Source: Pedobacter alluvionis (GTDB lineage Bacteria; Bacteroidota; Bacteroidia; Sphingobacteriales; Sphingobacteriaceae). Taken from it: DNA of 64,000 nt. The position numbers and the translations under genes are program-made. The notes under the pieces were generated by a model, which saw only the letters and a program-made list of their open reading frames with translations, was not told the DNA's origin and made no database searches. The stretch's first letter is position 1. Every line of letters begins with the position of its first letter. Of this stretch, positions 53,901 through 60,532 are shown one piece after another. The stretch spans positions 248,001-312,000 of the forward strand of contig NZ_RCCK01000015.1 in NCBI RefSeq assembly GCF_003664035.1, given 5' to 3'.

Positions 53901-53929
53901 CCAATAGTGTTGATCCTTGAATAATTCAT
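50903..53929 (-). CDS. DUF2723 multi-spanning membrane protein (GT-C-like), copy 1
   Basis: 1008-residue paralogue of the gene at 47648, with the same layout throughout: MNYSRINTIGGWLCFIVASL, FWDCGEFISSAFRMEVVHQP (Asp34, Glu37), about 12 helices, PMEPRERDYAYVGSFYAF-like motif here as PIEPRERDYAYVGSFYAFAI, then the soluble domain with ILFTYGDNDTYPVWYAQEVE and RPDVRVVNLSLFTADWYIDG, and a helical tail. The two proteins look about two-thirds identical by eye, so the pair arose by tandem duplication. Both keep the acidic motif, so neither is an obvious dead copy. The likely role is transfer of a sugar to exported proteins (inference from TMEM260); the substrate split between copies is unknown. Confidence 0.85.
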   Translation of the reverse strand: MNYSRINTIGGWLCFIVASLTYILTLDQSVSFWDCGEFISSAFRMEVVHQPGAPIVSMIQRLFSVFAFGDKTKVAYFINIASALASAGTILFLFWTITALAKKTVIKKGEEISKQQIIGIMGAGLVGALAYAFSDSFWFSAVEAEVYAMSSLCSAIVFWGILKWESQADEPKADRWLLFVAYIMGLSIGVHILNLLTIPALIFVYYFKKNPAPSWQSVLKIFFVSIAILAVVQFGIIQYVVSLAASFDYFFVNTMNLGFGSGILFFAVLLIGSLVYGIRYSILKNKRALNLILLFTVLLLFGYSSFALLVIRAQAKPNLNNYNVDNVFSLSRYLGRDQYGDRPLLYGENYNSEKIDIKETGKIIRKGDKKYESAGTKSAYVFADKTLMPRMYSDKPEHVRFYKSYMGFDDEHKPTLIDNLKYLFSFQTGQMYVRYFMWNFAGRQDNEDGQFGGKDGNWLSGVKPLDAIRLGNQKNLPPSIVENKAYNRFFFLPLIIGLIGAVWHFKRNQKDAGIIGLLFVFTGVAIVVYLNSVPIEPRERDYAYVGSFYAFAIWIGLGVFGLKDFIFQKLTPARASIFASVIALFGAPILMANQGWDDHDRSDSHVARDMSVNYLKSCAPNAILFTYGDNDTYPVWYAQEVENVRPDVRVVNLSLFTADWYIDGMRRKQNESAPLPITLKHEQYVEGTRDIMYYQDYKIAQHIELQEILDVLLSDHDEDKVTMTDGSKYNVLPAKNLKLAVNPQQVLDTGTVPKEDAGKIASSMEWTFNQNYVTKGTLALFDILAHNNWKRPIYFTGGMPDEQYVGLNKYLYSEGLNKRLLPLKPDTAIIEDYERINIKPLYNNLMNVYGFGNIKNANHLDRQSADDVTMLSNMFNGLLTGLINEGKIAESKKVANKYSEVIPAKFYSMRQVMSTYYFTENLYRLNDLNRANAMIKKTADYVGKELTHLADVSESKNQLSSEQDVRFYLGYLGQMVKLTEAFKQGALSKNLEKQYNDLITRFTPFATG

Positions 53930-54004
53930 AGTTTAATTTTAGTCTTTGATAATAAATGATTTAAGTGGTTCGCAGTAAAAAAAGTCGTAGAAAAAAATAA
54001 AATG

Positions 54005-54036
54005 TTGCACGCTATATGATGATTTTTTTATCTTTG
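54005..54036 (+). promoter_or_regulatory. Promoter P1 upstream of tRNA-Gln/prs
   Basis: TTG at 54005-54007, 21-base spacer, TATCTTTG at 54029-54036: an exact consensus match. It lies about 120 bases before the tRNA. Confidence 0.65.
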
Positions 54037-54089
54037 CATCGCAAACAAAGAACAGCAGGAAAGAAATTAAAAATATTTTAAAATCGCTC

Positions 54090-54120
54090 TTGCATATTTA
54101 AAATAAGGTTCCTACATTTG
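54090..54120 (+). promoter_or_regulatory. Promoter P2 upstream of tRNA-Gln
   Basis: TTG at 54090-54092, 20-base spacer, TACATTTG at 54113-54120: a second consensus promoter, about 30 bases before the tRNA start. Confidence 0.7.
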
Positions 54121-54156
54121 CATTCCCTTTCGAGGAGAATATCCTTGAGAAGTTTT

Positions 54157-54227
54157 TGTCCGATAGTATAAGGGTAGTACAACGGTTTTTGGTACCGTTT
54201 GTCTTGGTTCGAATCCAGGTCGGACAA
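54157..54227 (+). tRNA. tRNA-Gln (anticodon TTG)
   Basis: A 71-base cloverleaf. The acceptor stem TGTCCGA pairs exactly with TCGGACA, with A as discriminator. The D arm contains AGTATAAGGGTAGTAC, the anticodon stem ACGGT/ACCGT encloses the loop TTTTGGT (anticodon TTG, reading CAA/CAG), and the T arm is CTTGGTTCGAATCCAGG. CCA is not encoded. It is followed by a terminator-like hairpin. Confidence 0.95.
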
Positions 54228-54241
54228 CGAAAATTTAATAA

Positions 54242-54280
54242 CGGATCATGTTTTAAATAGACATGATCCGATTTTTTTTA
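54242..54280 (+). terminator. Terminator after tRNA-Gln
   Basis: CGGATCATGT pairs perfectly with ACATGATCCG around a nine-base loop, followed by ATTTTTTTT. It ends the tRNA transcript 20 bases before the prs ATG. Expression of prs then needs read-through from P1/P2 or a promoter not seen here. Confidence 0.8.
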
Positions 54281-54299
54281 ACCGTAACTACACGAACCC

Positions 54300-55241
54300 A
54301 TGCCATTGCAGTTTAACCCGGTAAAGCTTTTTTCCGGAACAGGTTCTAAGGGATTATCACTTAAGATTGCCGAGCACTACGGCAAGCCACTTGGTAGCGT
54401 AACCATTCACAAATTTAGTGATGGAGAGTTTCAGCCTTCCTTTGATGAGTCAATCCGTGGTAGTGATGTTTTTCTAATCCAGTCTACTTATCAGCCAAGC
54501 GATAATTTAATGGAGCTTTTGCTAATGGTTGATGCTGCTAAAAGAGCATCAGCACATTATATTACAGCAGTTGTTCCTTATTATGGTTTAGCCCGTCAGG
54601 ATAGAAAAGATAAACCGCGTGTAGCAATCGGTGCCAAATTGGTGGCTAACTTATTAAAATCAGCAGGTATTCACCGCATCATGACGATGGATCTACATGC
54701 TGCTCAGATACAGGGCTTCTTTGATATTCCGGTTGATCACTTAGATGGATCGGTAATTTTTGTACCTTATATCAAAAGCCTGGGCTTAAAAAACTTAACT
54801 ATTGCATCGCCAGATATGGGCGGTTCATATAGAGCACGTACTTTTGCAAAGTTTTTTAACGCTGAAGTAATTATTTGCGATAAACGCCGTAAACGTGCCA
54901 ACGAGATCGAATCAATGTCGATTATTGGTGATGTGACCGGACAGGATGTAGTATTAATCGATGATATTTGCGATACTGCCGGAACCTTATCTAAAGCTGC
55001 GGCCTTGATTATGGAAAACGGTGCAGCAAGTGTTAGGGCGGTTTGTACACACGCTGTACTATCAGGCAAAGCAATAGAAACGGTAGAAAATTCGGTATTA
55101 ACCGAACTGATCGTTACGGATACAATTCCATTAAAACAGGAAAGTCCGAAAATCAGGGTGCTAAGCACAGCCAGTTTATTTGCAAGAGCAATTGCCAATG
55201 TAAACGAACACGGTTCGATTAGTGATCTGTTTAGAGTTTAG
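54300..55241 (+). CDS. prs: Ribose-phosphate pyrophosphokinase
   Basis: 313-residue cytoplasmic enzyme that makes PRPP from ribose-5-phosphate and ATP for nucleotide, His and Trp synthesis. The N-terminal KLFSGTGSKGLSLKIAEHYG and IHKFSDGEFQPSFDESIRGS, the catalytic region YYGLARQDRKDKPR, the histidine-containing MDLHAAQIQGFFDIPVDHL and the PRPP-binding loop VVLIDDICDTAGTL are all in place. The length is standard for class I PRPP synthases. It follows tRNA-Gln and precedes rplY, an order that fits a translation/nucleotide supply cluster. Confidence 0.97.
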   Translation: MPLQFNPVKLFSGTGSKGLSLKIAEHYGKPLGSVTIHKFSDGEFQPSFDESIRGSDVFLIQSTYQPSDNLMELLLMVDAAKRASAHYITAVVPYYGLARQDRKDKPRVAIGAKLVANLLKSAGIHRIMTMDLHAAQIQGFFDIPVDHLDGSVIFVPYIKSLGLKNLTIASPDMGGSYRARTFAKFFNAEVIICDKRRKRANEIESMSIIGDVTGQDVVLIDDICDTAGTLSKAAALIMENGAASVRAVCTHAVLSGKAIETVENSVLTELIVTDTIPLKQESPKIRVLSTASLFARAIANVNEHGSISDLFRV

Positions 55242-55281
55242 TGCAAAGCGGTTAAAACGCGAAGCGATAAAAAGAGTTTAA

Positions 55282-55350
55282 ATAAGGTTGAAGGTAGAGG
55301 GTTGAAGGCTTAAGGTCTTAATACTCGATACTTAATACTGACTACTAATA
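55282..55350. repeat. GAAGGTAGAGGGTTGAAGG / CTCGATACTTAATACTGAC repeat
   Basis: About 70 bases in the prs-rplY gap made of the same two words seen around pgmB (37026-37165 and 37826-37916): a GGTTGAAGGTAGAGGGTTGA part and a GATACTTAATACT part. Non-coding dispersed element. Confidence 0.55.
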
Positions 55351-55367
55351 AATAAATATAAATAAAA

Positions 55368-55952
55368 ATGAAAACAATCGCAATTAGCGGTTCTCCAAGA
55401 GAGAACGTAGGGAAACGCGATGCCAAGGAACTTCGTTACGAAGGTAAAGTTCCGGCGGTATTGTATGGTGGAAAAGAGCAACAACACTTTGCTGTAGTAA
55501 TTGCTGACTTAAGAGATGTTATTTATACCCCGGATGTAAACTTTGTGGAGATTGATGTTAACGGTACTAAAACTAAAGCTATCGTAAAAGATACTCAATT
55601 TCACCCACTTACCGACGTATTAATGCACATCGATTTTCTTCAGTTATTTGACGAGAAAGAAATCGTTATGGAGATCCCGGTTAAATTAACAGGAACTTCT
55701 CCAGGTGTTAAAATGGGGGGTAAATTAATCCAGAAATTACGTAAACTACGTGTTAAAGCATTACCAGCTAACATGCCACAAAACGTAGAAGTAAGCTTAG
55801 AGAAATTAGAAGTTGGTAGTTTATCTCGTGTTCGTGACCTTAAAGGTGATAAATACGTAATCACTAACACTCCTGAAGATACTATCGTTTCTGTTGCAAT
55901 GTCTAGAGCATTAAAACAAGCAGAAACTGAAGCTGCTAAAGGTAAAAAATAG
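55368..55952 (+). CDS. rplY: 50S ribosomal protein L25/general stress protein Ctc
   Basis: 194-residue long form of L25 (TL5/Ctc type) that binds 5S rRNA. The N-terminal domain reads IAISGSPRENVGKRDAKELR and GKVPAVLYGGKEQQHF. The C-terminal beta-domain typical of TL5 starts at about residue 95 (IVMEIPVKLTGTSPGVKMGG) and contains VKALPANMPQNVEVSLEKLE. The C-terminus is a charged tail (ETEAAKGKK). The size and domain order are as expected. Placed between prs and pth, as in many bacteria where these genes are neighbours. Confidence 0.96.
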   Translation: MKTIAISGSPRENVGKRDAKELRYEGKVPAVLYGGKEQQHFAVVIADLRDVIYTPDVNFVEIDVNGTKTKAIVKDTQFHPLTDVLMHIDFLQLFDEKEIVMEIPVKLTGTSPGVKMGGKLIQKLRKLRVKALPANMPQNVEVSLEKLEVGSLSRVRDLKGDKYVITNTPEDTIVSVAMSRALKQAETEAAKGKK

Positions 55953-55993
55953 TACAAGGATTTCACAGATCGATGTGATTTCACAGATTTTAG

Positions 55994-56027
55994 AGCGGTG
56001 CAAAAGCAATTTTGCACCGCTTTTTTG
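55994..56027 (+). terminator. Terminator after rplY
   Basis: AGCGGTGCAAAA, loop GCAA, TTTTGCACCGCT, then TTTTT: a perfect 12-bp stem 41 bases after the stop codon. Confidence 0.88.
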
Positions 56028-56146
56028 TTTACATCAAATTTAATAGACTAAACGCTCCTATATTCATTAGGAAGCTATTTGAAGTGAATTAGTTAAATTC
56101 GTGTTATACACTCCCGACTTCGGACTCCTGACTTCGGACTTTTTTT

Positions 56147-56154
56147 TATCTTTG
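56147..56154 (+). promoter_or_regulatory. TATCTTTG -7 box immediately before pth
   Basis: An exact TAnnTTTG match that ends only four bases before the pth ATG. A transcript starting at the usual distance would begin at or next to the start codon. No TTG is present 19-23 bases upstream; the region instead has the direct repeat GACTTCGGACTCCTGACTTC. Confidence 0.4.
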
Positions 56155-56158
56155 CCCC

Positions 56159-56719
56159 ATGAAATATCTTATAGTTGGCTTAGGGAATATCGGACCGGAT
56201 TATGCGCACACCAGGCATAATATTGGTTTTGATATTGCTGATGAACTGGTTAAAGGTTTAGGTGGTAGTTTCGATAATATCCGTTTGGCCTATTATGCTG
56301 AGGTGGGCTTTAAAGGCAAAAAACTGCACGTAATTAAGCCTACTACTTTTATGAACCTGAGCGGTAAGGCCGTTAACTATTGGATGAAGGAGCTGAAAAT
56401 AGCACCAGAAAATGTACTCGTTATTGTTGATGACCTTGCATTGCCTCTGGGAAAGCTAAGATTAAAACTGCAAGGCTCAAGCGCTGGCCACAATGGCTTA
56501 AAAAGTATCGAAGAAGTTTGTGGTGGGCAAAACTACGCACGTCTTCGCTTTGGCATTGGTAACGATTATCCGAAAGGCAGGCAGGTAGATTTCGTTTTGG
56601 GTTTGTTTGATAAAAATGAGCAATTAGAACTTCCTGCATTGATTGATAAAAGTGTAGAATTGATTAAAAGTTTTGTTACGGTTGGACCCGCTCATACTAT
56701 GACGGCTTTTAATAAATAG
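56159..56719 (+). CDS. pth: Peptidyl-tRNA hydrolase
   Basis: 186-residue cytoplasmic enzyme that frees tRNA from peptidyl-tRNA dropped by ribosomes. KYLIVGLGNIGPDYAHTRHN then IGFD holds the catalytic His20, at the same position as in E. coli. FMNLSGKAVNYWMKE and VDDLALPLGKLRLKLQGSSA then GHNGLKSIEE contain the substrate-binding Asn and the supporting Asp. The C-terminal RLRFGIG and DFVLGLF are also typical. The length is normal. It follows rplY after a terminator and has its own promoter element close to the ATG. Confidence 0.96.
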   Translation: MKYLIVGLGNIGPDYAHTRHNIGFDIADELVKGLGGSFDNIRLAYYAEVGFKGKKLHVIKPTTFMNLSGKAVNYWMKELKIAPENVLVIVDDLALPLGKLRLKLQGSSAGHNGLKSIEEVCGGQNYARLRFGIGNDYPKGRQVDFVLGLFDKNEQLELPALIDKSVELIKSFVTVGPAHTMTAFNK

Positions 56720-57477
56720 ATGGTTAATTGTGTAAATCATGCTGTCATCCTGGGCGCAGCGAAGGATCTTTTATAATTTAAATCTGTTCAATAGGAGTGT
56801 GGTCAAAAAGATTGTTTGAAGAGCAATTGCAGAAGCTCTTTTTAATGTTCGTCCTGCTTTACATTACAAGTCCTCGCTGCGCTGTGGGCTTTCCATTTCA
56901 ATCAGGTCTAAAACGCAGGGCCTCTACTGCTATTGTTGGTAGAATACATCGTTTTATATAGATTTCCTTTCCTAGTTAATTACCTATATCCTCACAGCAT
57001 CTTGACTGATTTAAAACATCTTATATGAAAAAGATATCACGGATCAAGCTGCTGTCATCCTGAGTTTAACGAAGGATCTTTTATAGCTGAGGATATATAA
57101 CCATATAAGAAATATTAGAACATTTAAGCTTATATGCCCTTAACTGCCTTATATGGTAAATAAATAGGCAACTGCCTCTCTCTACACGATGCAACCCAAA
57201 ATAGTATTGCTGGCTGCGCCACCTAAACCTGATCGCAGTGGTTCCGATGCTTTTTCGATATTTGTTTTCGAAACTAAATTAGCATCGGAAGGAACGGAGA
57301 GCGGGGCAGCAACAACCTAAACGCATCTGTACCTGATTTCCAAAGAAAAGAAATGAATAAGTTTTTTTACTGTTTGGTGAGCGACCAAACATGGAGTTGT
57401 CGAGATAGCAGAGGGGACTAAACAAAAAAAAGACCACCTTTCGATGATCTTTCCTGTAAATATGTTTTAGTTAGTGT
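56720..57477. repeat. Gene-free stretch with dispersed repeats
   Basis: About 760 bases with no supported gene. A direct repeat GCTGTCATCCTG...CGAAGGATCTTTTATA occurs at 56741-56775 and 57051-57085. CCATATAAGAAATATTAGAA ... CTTATATGCCCTTAACTGCC then TTATATGG (57101-57165) forms a weak hairpin and echoes 25507-25540. The block 57180-57330 contains CACCTAAACCTGATCGCAGT then GGTTCCGATG, an inverted relative of about 25720-25750. A minus-strand terminator closes the stretch at 57423-57451. Confidence 0.6.
57423..57451 (-). terminator. Terminator of the TPR gene (minus strand)
   Basis: AAAGACCA and TGATCTTT pair imperfectly (one G-T) around CCTTTCGA. On the minus strand the stem runs into eight T, 27 bases beyond the stop at 57478. 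Confidence 0.65.
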
Positions 57478-58143
57478 TTATTTAACTTGTTCTTGAGCCC
57501 TTGCAATGTAAGCATCAATTAACTGTGCTTCTGCGCTCTCAGGATATTGAGTTTTAACTTTAGTATAAGCATCAACTGCACCTTTAAAATCTTTCAGGTT
57601 TTCATTCACTAAACCTAATTTCTTTAAAAACATTGGTGAAGTAAATTTACTCGCTTTATCAGCTGCTTTTTTATAATACGTAGAAGCTTGTTTGTAGTCT
57701 TTCAACTCGCTATAGGCATCACCTAATAAACCTAAAGCCAATGGGTCCGCAACCGGGCTACCAGTAGCACTATATTTGTTTAATGATTCTATAGCTTGTT
57801 TATATTCGCCCTTACGTAAGTAAATGCCACCCAAATAAAGATTAGCTAAGTTTGCCGATTTTGTGTTATCGTACTCTTTAGCAATCTGTTCTAAGCCTGG
57901 GTAACCACCTTCGCCTTTAACAGCTCTGTTCGATAGCGAATCTACTCCAACAGATTGTTCTGCTTTGTACATTTTGCTAGCGGCTTCTTCAGCACGACCT
58001 TTTAAATACACGCCTTGATACCAAAGATATATTAAAACTAATAAAACTACAGCGCCTGCAATAAACAGTAAGCTTTTATTATTCTCTTGTAAAAATGAAC
58101 CTTTTTTAGTTGGTTGAATTGTCTGGTTATCTGTTGTAGACAT
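57478..58143 (-). CDS. Membrane-anchored tetratricopeptide-repeat protein (YfgM-like)
   Basis: 221-residue protein with a cytoplasmic N-terminal tail of about 25 residues, one transmembrane helix (SLLFIAGAVVLLVLIYLWYQ) and a TPR region facing the periplasm. The repeats are seen as ANLYLGGIYLRKGEYKQAIE, LALGLLGDAYSELKDYKQAS and MFLKKLGLVNENLKDFKGAV. The layout matches the YfgM/TPR_21-like family, whose E. coli member is an ancillary SecYEG/chaperone factor; that function is carried over only by analogy. The upstream promoter is TTG at 58195-58197 with TATTTTTG at 58168-58175 (complement, 19-base spacer). Confidence 0.85.
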   Translation of the reverse strand: MSTTDNQTIQPTKKGSFLQENNKSLLFIAGAVVLLVLIYLWYQGVYLKGRAEEAASKMYKAEQSVGVDSLSNRAVKGEGGYPGLEQIAKEYDNTKSANLANLYLGGIYLRKGEYKQAIESLNKYSATGSPVADPLALGLLGDAYSELKDYKQASTYYKKAADKASKFTSPMFLKKLGLVNENLKDFKGAVDAYTKVKTQYPESAEAQLIDAYIARAQEQVK

Positions 58144-58167
58144 GTTTGTTTAAAAAATTTAAGATTG

Positions 58168-58197
58168 CAAAAATACATTTTTCAATCAAAGTATCAA
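58168..58197 (-). promoter_or_regulatory. Promoter of the TPR gene
   Basis: On the minus strand, TTG (58197-58195), 19 bases, TATTTTTG (58175-58168). It is a full match to the Bacteroidota consensus, 24 bases before the ATG. Confidence 0.65.
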
Positions 58198-58266
58198 CCT
58201 TTATTTTGAAGTATTTGATTAAACATTAGTTATTTAGGCCTGCAGATCGTAAAATGATTAAGATCA

Positions 58267-58674
58267 TTAGCGCAACAAGCTAATTAGTGTATTAAACCAG
58301 GTTTGGTTATCGCTAAAAATACCGGTGTGGTTAATCACCAGGTATACGGTTTGACTTTCCGATCGGCTCACAGTCGATCTAATTCTAATGGGTTGCCAGA
58401 ATGCACCGAAATTTTTTGCAGATGAAGCTGGGAATAAATCGTCGAAACCCATGTAAACCTCTTCTATATGTGATAGTGGAAGTTCCAATTGTTCATCTCC
58501 GGTAATAAAAAGGCCATTGGAGGCCAACAAAATATCGCCCTCGTGATTGTGAACTGGCTTTAAAAATGAAAATAAACCTGCGATTTTTTTAATCCAGTTC
58601 GAACTTTTATCATTGGTCAGTTCGTGATCGTAAGACCATAGAACATTCCCTTCTAACATTTTTTGTGCAACCAT
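58267..58674 (-). CDS. Conserved-looking protein of unknown function
   Basis: 135-residue soluble protein without signal or membrane helix. Start MVAQKMLEGNVLWSYDHELT; later segments are GDILLASNGLFITGDEQLEL, IEEVYMGFDDLFPASSAKNF, PIRIRSTVSRSESQTVYLVI and a C-terminal WFNTLISLLR. The alternation of short strands (ILLASNGLFITG, ELPLSHIEEVYMGFD, QTVYLVINH) suggests a PH-like beta-sandwich as in bacterial PH or GRAM-like proteins, but this is a guess from pattern only. It is divergent from recF with a 105-base gap. No family is recognised with confidence. The codon use and length suggest a real gene. Confidence 0.7.
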   Translation of the reverse strand: MVAQKMLEGNVLWSYDHELTNDKSSNWIKKIAGLFSFLKPVHNHEGDILLASNGLFITGDEQLELPLSHIEEVYMGFDDLFPASSAKNFGAFWQPIRIRSTVSRSESQTVYLVINHTGIFSDNQTWFNTLISLLR

Positions 58675-58761
58675 TTATTTTTCCTTGGGATGAAAGTACA
58701 GTTTTTTTAAATGTTATTGACGTTTATTTTAAACAATGAATGTTAAGAGGCTAAAAAAGGG

Positions 58762-58769
58762 TAAATTTG
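58762..58769 (+). promoter_or_regulatory. TAAATTTG -7 box before recF
   Basis: An exact TAnnTTTG match ten bases before the recF ATG, giving a very short leader. No TTG element was found at the expected distance. Confidence 0.4.
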
Positions 58770-58779
58770 TGACATATTT

Positions 58780-59883
58780 ATGTGGTTAAAAAATATTACC
58801 CTTCTAAATTTTAAGAACTATACCGATGCAGATCTCCATTTCTCGGAAACTGTGAATGTTTTTACGGGTAATAATGGCTCCGGAAAGACGAATATGCTCG
58901 ATGCGATTCACTACCTCTGCCTATGTAAAAGTTACTTTAATCCTATCGATAGCCAGCAGATCAAAACCAATGAAGAGGTTTTTATGATCCAGGGCGATTT
59001 TGACCGTAACGAAAAAAACGAAAAAATTTCCTGCGGTGTAAAACGCAATCAGAAAAAGCAATTCAAGCGCAATAAAAAAGAATACGAGAAATTGGCCGAT
59101 CATATAGGCCTTTTTCCGGTTGTAATGGTTTCTCCCTATGATGTGAACCTCATTATGGAAGGTAGTGAAGAGCGAAGAAAGTTTATCGATAATGTGATTT
59201 CGCAGACTGATGCACATTACCTGGATCAGTTGATTACCTATAACCGCATTTTGTTAAACCGGAATGCTTTGCTAAAGCAGATCGCCATTACCAGAAAGTA
59301 TGATCCTACGCTGCTCGAAATTTTGGACGAACAATTGGTTATAGCCGGCAATAGAATATTCGCCATCCGAAAAGCTTTTATGGATGAGTTTATTCCATTG
59401 TTTAATCAATATTATACCTACCTTACCGAAAATAAGGAAATCGTTGAGTTGAATTATCAATCGCAATTGAACGATGCGGCTTTTGAGGAACTATTGAAAA
59501 AATCAGTAGAAAAAGACCGTGTGCTGGAGCGGACCACAACTGGTATTCATAAAGATGAACTGGCTTTTATCATCAGCGGAATGCCTTTAAAAAAGTTTGG
59601 CTCACAAGGACAGCAAAAGTCTTTTTTAATTGCCTTAAAACTTGCACAATACGCTTATCTCGCTAAAAACAAAGGATTTAAGCCGTTGCTTTTATTGGAT
59701 GATATTTTTGACAAGTTAGATGATAACCGTGTTCAAAAATTAATGCAAATGGTTTCTCACCACGATTTTGGGCAGATATTTATTACAGATACAGGAAGAG
59801 AAAGAGTGAAATCAATTTTTGAAAAAATAGAAGTTGATGTAACTTTGTTCGAAGTAGATAACGGAACGATACAAAATGCGTAA
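58780..59883 (+). CDS. recF: DNA replication/repair ATPase RecF
   Basis: 367-residue SMC-like ATPase that loads RecA at single-strand gaps with RecO and RecR. The start MWLKNITLLNFKNYTDADL is the family opening. Walker A is GNNGSGKT (30-37), followed by NMLDAIHYLCLCKSY. The ABC-type signature is FGSQGQQKSFLIALKLAQ, and Walker B is LLLLDDIFDKLDDNRV. The length is standard. It overlaps the next gene (DUF721) by eight bases, a pairing seen in many bacteria. A TAAATTTG box lies just upstream. Confidence 0.97.
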   Translation: MWLKNITLLNFKNYTDADLHFSETVNVFTGNNGSGKTNMLDAIHYLCLCKSYFNPIDSQQIKTNEEVFMIQGDFDRNEKNEKISCGVKRNQKKQFKRNKKEYEKLADHIGLFPVVMVSPYDVNLIMEGSEERRKFIDNVISQTDAHYLDQLITYNRILLNRNALLKQIAITRKYDPTLLEILDEQLVIAGNRIFAIRKAFMDEFIPLFNQYYTYLTENKEIVELNYQSQLNDAAFEELLKKSVEKDRVLERTTTGIHKDELAFIISGMPLKKFGSQGQQKSFLIALKLAQYAYLAKNKGFKPLLLLDDIFDKLDDNRVQKLMQMVSHHDFGQIFITDTGRERVKSIFEKIEVDVTLFEVDNGTIQNA

Positions 59884-60166
59884 ACCCAATGATGTTACCG
59901 TAAAAGATGCCATCAGCAAAATGCTGGATGTATATCGTTTGCGCCGTAAGTTTGATGAAACTTCAGTCTTGTCTATCTGGCCAGAGATTATGGGCACTGC
60001 AATTGCCAACCGCACCAAACAGATTTATATTCACGATAAAAAATTGTTTCTGAGGATAGAATCTTCTGTGATCAAAAATGAATTGGTTATGGTGCGACAA
60101 GGAATAATCCAGAAATTAAATGAGCACGCCGGCAGCGAGGTCATTACCGAAATGGTGTTTTTGTAA
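59876..60166 (+). CDS. DUF721 (DciA-like) protein
   Basis: 96-residue protein starting inside the end of recF (eight-base overlap), so translation is probably coupled. The core SKMLDVYRLRRKFDETSVLS then IWPEIMGTAIANRTKQIYI and LFLRIESSVIKNELVMVRQG are typical of DUF721. DUF721 includes DciA, the helicase operator that replaces DnaC in many bacteria, and DciA proteins share this KH-like N-terminal fold. Whether this short form loads DnaB is an inference. It supports a recF/replication operon. Confidence 0.85.
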   Translation: MRKPNDVTVKDAISKMLDVYRLRRKFDETSVLSIWPEIMGTAIANRTKQIYIHDKKLFLRIESSVIKNELVMVRQGIIQKLNEHAGSEVITEMVFL

Positions 60167-60264
60167 GGCATAATAAAAGGGCAAAAATTTTAAAATAATG
60201 CCCTTTATATTTTACCAGGGATTAAAGCCGACTAAAGACTGTTAACTTCGGACTCAAGACTAAA

Positions 60265-60444
60265 CTAGCCCCTTCCGCCAAATATCTTAGACAAAATCCA
60301 GATCACTAGCGCAACCACTACTACAACTACGATTACGCCTACCCAAACGCCAGCTTTAAATATACCTTCTACCAGTTCACAACTGCTTAAGGTGGTGCAT
60401 AAAAATGCAATCAGTACTAATGGAAATGCTCTTTTCATATTCAT
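60265..60444 (-). CDS. Small lipoprotein with one transmembrane helix (59 residues)
   Basis: Frame from ATG at 60444 to TAG at 60265. The sequence opens MNMKRAFPLVLIAFLCTTLS, reaches a lipobox (LSSC at 19-22), then ELVEGIFKAGVWVG, a valine-rich helix (VIVVVVVVALVIWIL) and ends SKIFGGRG. Similar tiny proteins (Cys-Glu-Leu-Val-Glu-Gly-Ile-Phe-Lys-Ala-Gly) are common in Bacteroidota and are sometimes labelled as phosphatidate cytidylyltransferase, which the size rules out. It may be a membrane or stress-related micropeptide; no function is established. It is too short for most gene finders, but the signal and conserved core support it. Confidence 0.78.
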   Translation of the reverse strand: MNMKRAFPLVLIAFLCTTLSSCELVEGIFKAGVWVGVIVVVVVVALVIWILSKIFGGRG

Positions 60445-60532
60445 GTTAATTTGTAATAGCTAACATCGAATAGCCAAGAAAGTTTTAATTGTGGGCTTAT
60501 TTAGCCCGATTCTAAAGAAATTCCTGTTTAGT

